DNA of 64,000 nucleotides from Nesterenkonia sandarakina (GTDB taxonomy: Bacteria > Actinomycetota > Actinomycetes > Actinomycetales > Micrococcaceae): the NCBI RefSeq assembly GCF_013410215.1, contig NZ_JACCFQ010000001.1, positions 1,054,001 to 1,118,000 of the forward strand, written 5' to 3'. The notes under the pieces are model-generated. The model saw only the letters and a program-made list of their open reading frames with translations, had not been told where the DNA came from and searched no databases. Numbering within the stretch: the first letter of the stretch is position 1; each line of letters starts with the position of its first letter. The translations under genes were made by a program, and so were the position numbers. Below are positions 59,383 to 64,000 of this stretch, piece after piece.

Positions 59383-60672
59383 ATGCGTAGAACAACTCGA
59401 GTGGCCGCTGCAGGCCTCGGCGTGACATCCCTGATGGCACTCTCCGCCTGTGGCGGGGGAGGCGAGAACGGCGGGGGCGATGCCAATGCTGACGCATGGA
59501 TCCTCACCGGCGGCGGCTGGCCAGCCATCCAGGAAGACTTTGACCGCTGGAACGAAGCCAACGAAGACGCTCAGATCGACACCGAAGCCATCGAGAACGA
59601 CTCCTATAAGGGTCAGATCCGCACCGCGGTCGGCTCCGGCGAGGCGCCCACGCTGATCATGTCCTGGACCGGCGGCGCGCTGCTGGAGTACGCCGAGGAA
59701 GAGCGCATCGTCGACCTCAGCGAGCACACCGGAGACCTCGAGTCCCGGGTCTTCGACTCGGTCTGGCAGAACGGCCAGATCGACGGCAGCACCTACGCGG
59801 TGCCGCTGAACGATGTGCAGCCAGTGGTCATGTACTACAACCAGGCCGTCTTCGATGAGGCCGGCGTGGAGATCCCTGAGACCTGGGAAGACGTCGAGGC
59901 AGCCATCGACACGTTCAATGAGAACGATGTCGCTCCCTTCTCGCTCGCCGGTGGCTCCGTCTGGCCGGCGCTGATGTGGCTGCAGTACCTCACCGACCGC
60001 CACGGCGGCGAAGAGGTCTTCCAGGCAGTCGTCGAAGGTGAAGAGGGCGCATGGGACAACGAGTCCATCCTCTTCGCACTGGAGACCATGCAGGATCTCG
60101 GTGAGAACGGCGGCTACATCGACACCTACAACTCGGTGACCGCGGACCAGAACGAGGATGCCCAGCTGCTGGCTGACGGCCAGGCCGCGATGCTGCTGCA
60201 GGGCTCCTGGGTCTACTCCACGATCCACCAGGACTTCCCGGAGTTCGCGGAGTCCGGTGACTTCGGCTTCACCTCCTTCCCGACCCTGGAGGACGGCGCC
60301 GGTGACCCCTCGAACATTGTGGGCAACCCTGCCAACTTCTGGTCGGTCTCAGCGGATGCCTCGGAGGAGGAGCAGCAGATCGCCTTCGACTACATCAGCG
60401 AGAACCTCTACAACGAGGAGACCGTGACCGCCATGCTGGAGGCCGGCTCGCTGCCGCCGCTGGCTGACATCGAGGACCAGATCGCAGAGACCGAGGACGC
60501 CGATTTCCTCGACTTCTCCTCCAACCTGGTCGGCGAGGCCAACCACTTCCAGCTCTCCTGGGATCAGGCAGTTGCTCCCGAGGTGGCTCAGCCGCTGACG
60601 GACAACCTCTCGCAGATCCTCCGCGGGGACATGACTCCCCAGGAGTTCGTCGACGCGATGAACTCTCTCTGA
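59383..60672 (+). CDS. Sugar ABC transporter binding lipoprotein (second paralogue)
   Basis: A 429-residue binding lipoprotein with lipobox ALSACGGG and a long Gly/Asn linker. Shared segments with the first paralogue include IRTAVGSGEAPTLI, VPLNDVQPVVMYYNQAVFDE, IVGNPANFWSVSADASEEEQ and FQLSWDQAV. AAGGA lies seven bases before ATG 59383. It heads the operon with two permeases, and a hairpin after the stop probably keeps its mRNA level above theirs. The shared promoter with the GH10 xylanase and the GH3 gene downstream point to xylo-oligosaccharides or a related beta-linked oligosaccharide. Confidence 0.92.
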   Translation: MRRTTRVAAAGLGVTSLMALSACGGGGENGGGDANADAWILTGGGWPAIQEDFDRWNEANEDAQIDTEAIENDSYKGQIRTAVGSGEAPTLIMSWTGGALLEYAEEERIVDLSEHTGDLESRVFDSVWQNGQIDGSTYAVPLNDVQPVVMYYNQAVFDEAGVEIPETWEDVEAAIDTFNENDVAPFSLAGGSVWPALMWLQYLTDRHGGEEVFQAVVEGEEGAWDNESILFALETMQDLGENGGYIDTYNSVTADQNEDAQLLADGQAAMLLQGSWVYSTIHQDFPEFAESGDFGFTSFPTLEDGAGDPSNIVGNPANFWSVSADASEEEQQIAFDYISENLYNEETVTAMLEAGSLPPLADIEDQIAETEDADFLDFSSNLVGEANHFQLSWDQAVAPEVAQPLTDNLSQILRGDMTPQEFVDAMNSL

Positions 60673-60681
60673 TAGATCCAA

Positions 60682-60725
60682 CAATCGGTTCGGGGTGGCC
60701 TGCATCGGCCGCCCCGAACCGATTG
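60682..60725 (+). terminator. Intra-operon hairpin between binding protein and permease
   Basis: CAATCGGTTCGGGG pairs with CCCCGAACCGATTG and TGGCC with GGCCG around TGCATC. It has no T tract. Such structures typically protect the 3' end of the binding-protein message and attenuate read-through into permease genes. Confidence 0.75.
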
Positions 60726-60759
60726 CCTTGCACCGACAACCAGAATCTGAATCGAGCTC

Positions 60760-61671
60760 ATGACTGAAACCGCCGCTCGAAGCAGGACGACCGGATCGGG
60801 TCATAAGGGACCTTCATTCCTCATGGCCCTGCCTGCCGTCTTGTTCTTCGGAATATTCGCCTTGATACCGCTCTTCGGGGTGGTCGTGATCTCCTTCATG
60901 GAGTGGAACGTTCTGGGCTCCCCCGAATGGGTGGGCCTGACCAACTGGCAGGCGGTGCTCTTCGACCGGCCCTTCACCTGGACCGCACTGGGCCTGACGA
61001 TCACCTTCGTCGTCGGCTCCTACCTCTTCCAGGCGCCCGTGGCCCTGCTGCTCGGAGTCTTCATGGCGGGCCAGCAGCGCTATCGCGCCCTGCTCGCAGT
61101 CCTGTACTTCCTGCCGCTGCTCTTCTCCTCGGTGGCCGTGGGCCTGACCTTCCAGTCGCTGTTCTCCCCGAACTACGGCCTCTCCGCCGCACTGCCCTTT
61201 GACTGGCTGCCCAATGACTGGCTGTCGAACTCCGACCTGGTCATGTGGGTGATGATCTTCGTGGTCGGCTGGTGCTTCGTGCCCTTCCACGGTCTGCTCT
61301 ACCAGGCCGGGGTCCGCCAGATCCCGCAGTCCATGTATGAAGCAGCCACCATCGACGGCGCCGGACGTGTCCGACAGTTCTTCTCGATCACGATCCCGCA
61401 GCTGCGCTACACGATCATCACCTCCTCGACGCTGATGCTCGTCGGATCACTGACCTACTTCGACCTGATCTTCGTGCTCACCGGCGGCCAGCCCGCCAAC
61501 GCAGTGCGGATCCTGCCGCTGGACATGTACGTGACCGGCTTCAGCTCATACAACCTCGGCTACGCCTCGGTCATCGCGGTGATCCTGGTAGCCATCGGAC
61601 TGACCCTCTCCCTCTTGCTGAACATCATCTCCGGTTCATCGAAGATGGAGAGCGACAAGGCAGGCGCATGA
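60760..61671 (+). CDS. Sugar ABC transporter permease (MsmF/LacF type)
   Basis: A 303-residue permease with six helices after a 25-residue polar start. It contains the coupling-helix EAA motif in MYEAATIDGAGRVRQFFSIT and the family opening ALPAVLFFGIFALIPLFGVV. The binding-protein-dependent transport domain spans about 80-290. It overlaps the next permease by four bases (ATGA). No ATPase gene is present in the operon; the MsmK-type ATPase at 35825-36973 is the likely motor. Confidence 0.92.
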   Translation: MTETAARSRTTGSGHKGPSFLMALPAVLFFGIFALIPLFGVVVISFMEWNVLGSPEWVGLTNWQAVLFDRPFTWTALGLTITFVVGSYLFQAPVALLLGVFMAGQQRYRALLAVLYFLPLLFSSVAVGLTFQSLFSPNYGLSAALPFDWLPNDWLSNSDLVMWVMIFVVGWCFVPFHGLLYQAGVRQIPQSMYEAATIDGAGRVRQFFSITIPQLRYTIITSSTLMLVGSLTYFDLIFVLTGGQPANAVRILPLDMYVTGFSSYNLGYASVIAVILVAIGLTLSLLLNIISGSSKMESDKAGA

Positions 61672-62609
61672 TGACTCACACCGCAAGCACCCAATCCGCG
61701 ACCCCCGACGCCGGCAAAGCGCTGAACCCCGAGGTGCCCGGGTTCCAGCAGCGCGAGATGAAGCAGAACAAGGTCCGCCGCACCGGCGCCCCGGGGGAGA
61801 AGCCGAACATTCTCGGCGGCCTCGGCGGCTGGCTCTGGCTGGCCGTCATCATCCTGCCGATCTACTACATCGTCATCACCTCGTTCCGCACCAGCGAGGA
61901 CCTGCGGTCCTCGAACCAGCTGCTGCCCACCACGAACCCCACGCTGGCACCGTTCATCCGGGTGATCCAGAACGACTTCCTGCACTACTTCACCAACTCG
62001 CTGATCGTGACGCTCTCCACCGTCGCCGTCGTGCTGGCGGTCTCGGTGATGGCCGCGTACTACATCGCTCGGTCCACAACCCTGGGCGGGCGGCGGCTGT
62101 TCCAGGTCATCCTGCTGGGCATCGCGATCCCGGTGCAGGCCACGATCATCCCGGTGTACTACCTGATCCAGCAGCTGGGTCTCTATGACACCCTCTGGGC
62201 GCTGATCCTGCCGCAGATCGCCTTCGCGATCCCGCTGAGCGTGTTGATCATCGTGAACTTCGTCCGCGACATCCCCATGGAGCTCTTCGAGTCGATGAAG
62301 GTGGACGGCGCCGGGGAGTGGAAGATCCTCACCGCGCTGGTGCTGCCGATGGCCAAGCCGGCGCTGATGACCGTGGGCATCTACCAGGCGCTGCAGGTCT
62401 GGAACGGATTCCTGTTCCCGCTGGTGCTCACCCAGAGCAGCGACGTCCGGGTGCTGCCGCTCTCACTGTGGGAGTACAGCGGCCAGTTCGGCATCGACGT
62501 GCCGGCCACGCTGGCCGCCGTCGTGCTCTCCGCGCTGCCGCTGCTGGTGGTCTACATGCTCGCCCGCCGCCACATCGTGGCCGGGCTGACCGCAGGCTTC
62601 GGCAAGTGA
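61668..62609 (+). CDS. Sugar ABC transporter permease (MsmG/LacG type)
   Basis: A 313-residue permease with a 48-residue cytoplasmic start, then six helices. The EAA loop reads PMELFESMKVDGAGEWKILT and the opening of the domain is LAVIILPIYYIVITSFRTSE. It forms the heterodimeric channel with the preceding permease. A strong terminator-like hairpin follows 26 bases after the stop, so the GH3 gene may be expressed separately or by read-through. Confidence 0.92.
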   Translation: MMTHTASTQSATPDAGKALNPEVPGFQQREMKQNKVRRTGAPGEKPNILGGLGGWLWLAVIILPIYYIVITSFRTSEDLRSSNQLLPTTNPTLAPFIRVIQNDFLHYFTNSLIVTLSTVAVVLAVSVMAAYYIARSTTLGGRRLFQVILLGIAIPVQATIIPVYYLIQQLGLYDTLWALILPQIAFAIPLSVLIIVNFVRDIPMELFESMKVDGAGEWKILTALVLPMAKPALMTVGIYQALQVWNGFLFPLVLTQSSDVRVLPLSLWEYSGQFGIDVPATLAAVVLSALPLLVVYMLARRHIVAGLTAGFGK

Positions 62610-62635
62610 GCTTGAGCCCCACCGATTGATCCCTC

Positions 62636-62673
62636 AGCGAAGCTGCCGGTCCTTCCCGACCGGCAGCTTCGCT
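62636..62673 (+). terminator. Hairpin between permease and GH3 genes
   Basis: A perfect 15-bp stem (AGCGAAGCTGCCGGT with ACCGGCAGCTTCGCT) and an eight-base loop, followed by GTTCC. Confidence 0.85.
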
Positions 62674-62746
62674 GTTCCCCGACCGACCGCGACCACTGCG
62701 CTGCACCGACCACGACGGCTGCGCCGAACATCCAAGGAGTTCACAG

Positions 62747-64000
62747 ATGAGCAACCAGACCCCCGACCGGATCACCGGCCCCTGGAACGATGCCTCGCTC
62801 TCGGCGGCCGAGCGCGCGGAGGCGCTGCTGGCGCAGATGACGCTGGAGGAGAAGGTCTCCCAGCTCGGCTCGCACTGGGAGATGCGCGAGGATCCGGACA
62901 CCCAGGGGGAGGTCGCGCCGATGGAGGACGCCATGTCCTCGGGCAAGCTGCCCTTCGAATCCGAGATCCTCGACGGCGAGGGCCACCTGACCCGCACCTA
63001 CGGCACGGTGGCGCTCTCGGTGCCCGAGGGTGCTGCGGACCTGCGCCAGCGCCAGGCCGCGGTGATCGCCGCGAACCGGTTCGGGATTCCCGCGATCGCC
63101 CACGAGGAGTGCCTCACCGGCTACACCGCCTACCAGGCCACGGTCTACCCGACCTCGCTGGCCTGGGGCGCCACCTTCGACCCGGAGCTCATCGAAGAGA
63201 TGGCGGCCGCAATCGGTGCAGACATGGCCGCCACCGGAGTCCAGCAGGGACTCTCCCCGGTCCTCGACGTGGTCCGCGACGCCCGCTGGGGTCGCGTGGA
63301 GGAGACCATCGGGGAGGACCCCTATGTGATCGGCACCCTGGCCACCGCCTATGTGAAGGGTCTGCAGTCGGCCGGGATCATCGCCACCCTGAAGCACTTC
63401 GCCGGCTATGCCGCCTCCCGTGCGGCGCGCAACCACGCCCCGGTGCACATGGGCAGGCGCGAACTCATCGACATGATCTTCTACCCCTTCGAGCTCGCCG
63501 TCCGGGAGGGCAAGGTCGGCTCGGTGATGAACTCCTATGCAGACATCGACGGCGAAGCCCCCGCAGCCTCACACTGGCTGCTCACCGAGGTGCTGCGCGA
63601 GCAGTGGGGCTTCGAGGGCACCGTGGTCGCGGACTACTGGTCGGTGGCATTCCTGGAGAAGATGCACCATGTGGCCGCTGACCAGGCCGAGGCCGCCCGG
63701 CTGGCCATCTCGGCCGGTCTTGACGTGGAGCTGCCGCATACCGGCGGCTACCGCACGCTGGCCCAGCAGGTCCGCGACGGCCTGCTCGAGGAATCCGTTC
63801 TGGACGCCTCGGTGCGCCGGGTGCTGCGGCAGAAGGCCGAGCTCCGCCTGCTCGACCGCGGTGCGGACGACGCCGACTGGGAGCCTCGCATCGACGAGTC
63901 GGTGGACCTGGACTCGGCGAGCAACCGCGCCCTGGCCCGCAAGGTGGCGGCGAAGTCGCTGGTGCTGCTGAAGAACGACGGCGTCCTGCCGGCCACCGCT
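62747..64000 (+). CDS. Glycoside hydrolase family 3 beta-glycosidase (partial)
   Basis: The first 418 codons of a GH3 enzyme run off the window end without a stop. There is no signal peptide, so it should act in the cytosol on imported oligosaccharides. Visible landmarks are RFGIPAIAHEECLTG, VLDVVRDARWGRVEETIGED, the substrate-binding LKHFAGY (Lys216, His217) and the nucleophile Asp296 in GTVVADYWSV. The start of the second domain (KSLVLLKNDGVLP) is reached. AAGGAG lies seven bases before ATG 62747. Beta-xylosidase is favoured by the shared regulation with the GH10 gene; beta-glucosidase remains possible. Confidence 0.9.
   Translation, partial: MSNQTPDRITGPWNDASLSAAERAEALLAQMTLEEKVSQLGSHWEMREDPDTQGEVAPMEDAMSSGKLPFESEILDGEGHLTRTYGTVALSVPEGAADLRQRQAAVIAANRFGIPAIAHEECLTGYTAYQATVYPTSLAWGATFDPELIEEMAAAIGADMAATGVQQGLSPVLDVVRDARWGRVEETIGEDPYVIGTLATAYVKGLQSAGIIATLKHFAGYAASRAARNHAPVHMGRRELIDMIFYPFELAVREGKVGSVMNSYADIDGEAPAASHWLLTEVLREQWGFEGTVVADYWSVAFLEKMHHVAADQAEAARLAISAGLDVELPHTGGYRTLAQQVRDGLLEESVLDASVRRVLRQKAELRLLDRGADDADWEPRIDESVDLDSASNRALARKVAAKSLVLLKNDGVLPATA

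Overview
The window reads as chromosomal DNA of a high-GC actinobacterium. The codon use, the many ATGA/GTGA start-stop overlaps, the ectABC genes for the osmolyte ectoine, an Mrp-type cation/proton antiporter, CsbD and Asp23/Gls24 stress genes, and the pheA-diacylglycerol kinase-serS neighbourhood all fit a salt-tolerant member of the Micrococcaceae, something like Nesterenkonia. That placement is inference; no rRNA gene is present. I saw no insertion sequence, prophage, integrase or CRISPR array. The density of transporters, kinases and regulators suggests a catabolic and stress-response part of the chromosome.

Layout, left half. 1-665 (-) is the end of an Mrp antiporter operon (F, G, start of the next subunit). 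913-5175 holds a dienelactone hydrolase, a GntR/UTRA regulator with a class III PLP enzyme, and a divergent APH-fold kinase. 5192-10611 is a GntR/FCD regulator facing an HpcH aldolase, a nitrilase-family amidase and a DctPQM TRAP transporter. 10677-19793 contains thiamine genes (thiE; thiO-thiS-thiG-thiF behind tRNA-Gly), a LysR-like effector domain, DJ-1 and nitroreductase genes, and an ECF sigma operon with three Asp23-like genes. 19822-23669 has a PfkB kinase, a HAD phosphatase, a broken glycerophosphodiester phosphodiesterase and a split AbrB-type membrane protein. 23679-26795 (-) is tctCBA.

Layout, right half. 27060-35306 has a universal stress protein, an alpha/beta hydrolase and a histidine kinase/response regulator pair followed by a MacB-like ABC transporter. 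35428-41713 contains two tiny membrane proteins, a stand-alone sugar-ABC ATPase, ectABC, a uracil permease and CsbD. 41847-49818 has an amidase, rhodanese, pheA, a GH10 xylanase, diacylglycerol kinase, serS and dps. 49994-57594 is a regulon for four-carbon sugar phosphates (RpiB-like isomerase, SorC regulator, DhaK/DhaL kinase, TIM, TIM-barrel enzyme, 3-hydroxyacyl-CoA-dehydrogenase-like enzyme, GntP permease). 57720-64000 is a sugar ABC importer with two binding proteins and a GH3 glycosidase cut by the window end.

How it works together. The GH10 xylanase and the distant importer operon carry the same promoter (TTGACA, 17 bp, TAGTCT), so they are probably one xylan/xylo-oligosaccharide regulon, energised by the orphan ATPase at 35.8-37.0 kb. 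The 50-57.6 kb cluster resembles the lower erythritol/erythrulose pathway, but its kinase, dehydrogenase and GntP permease suggest that the substrate is an acid sugar oxidised and decarboxylated to erythrulose. I consider this the best candidate for an undescribed pathway. Near-identical operator motifs lie upstream of the two-component operon and of its adjacent ABC operon. Many genes show TAGnnT exactly 6-7 nt before the start codon, pointing to leaderless transcripts.
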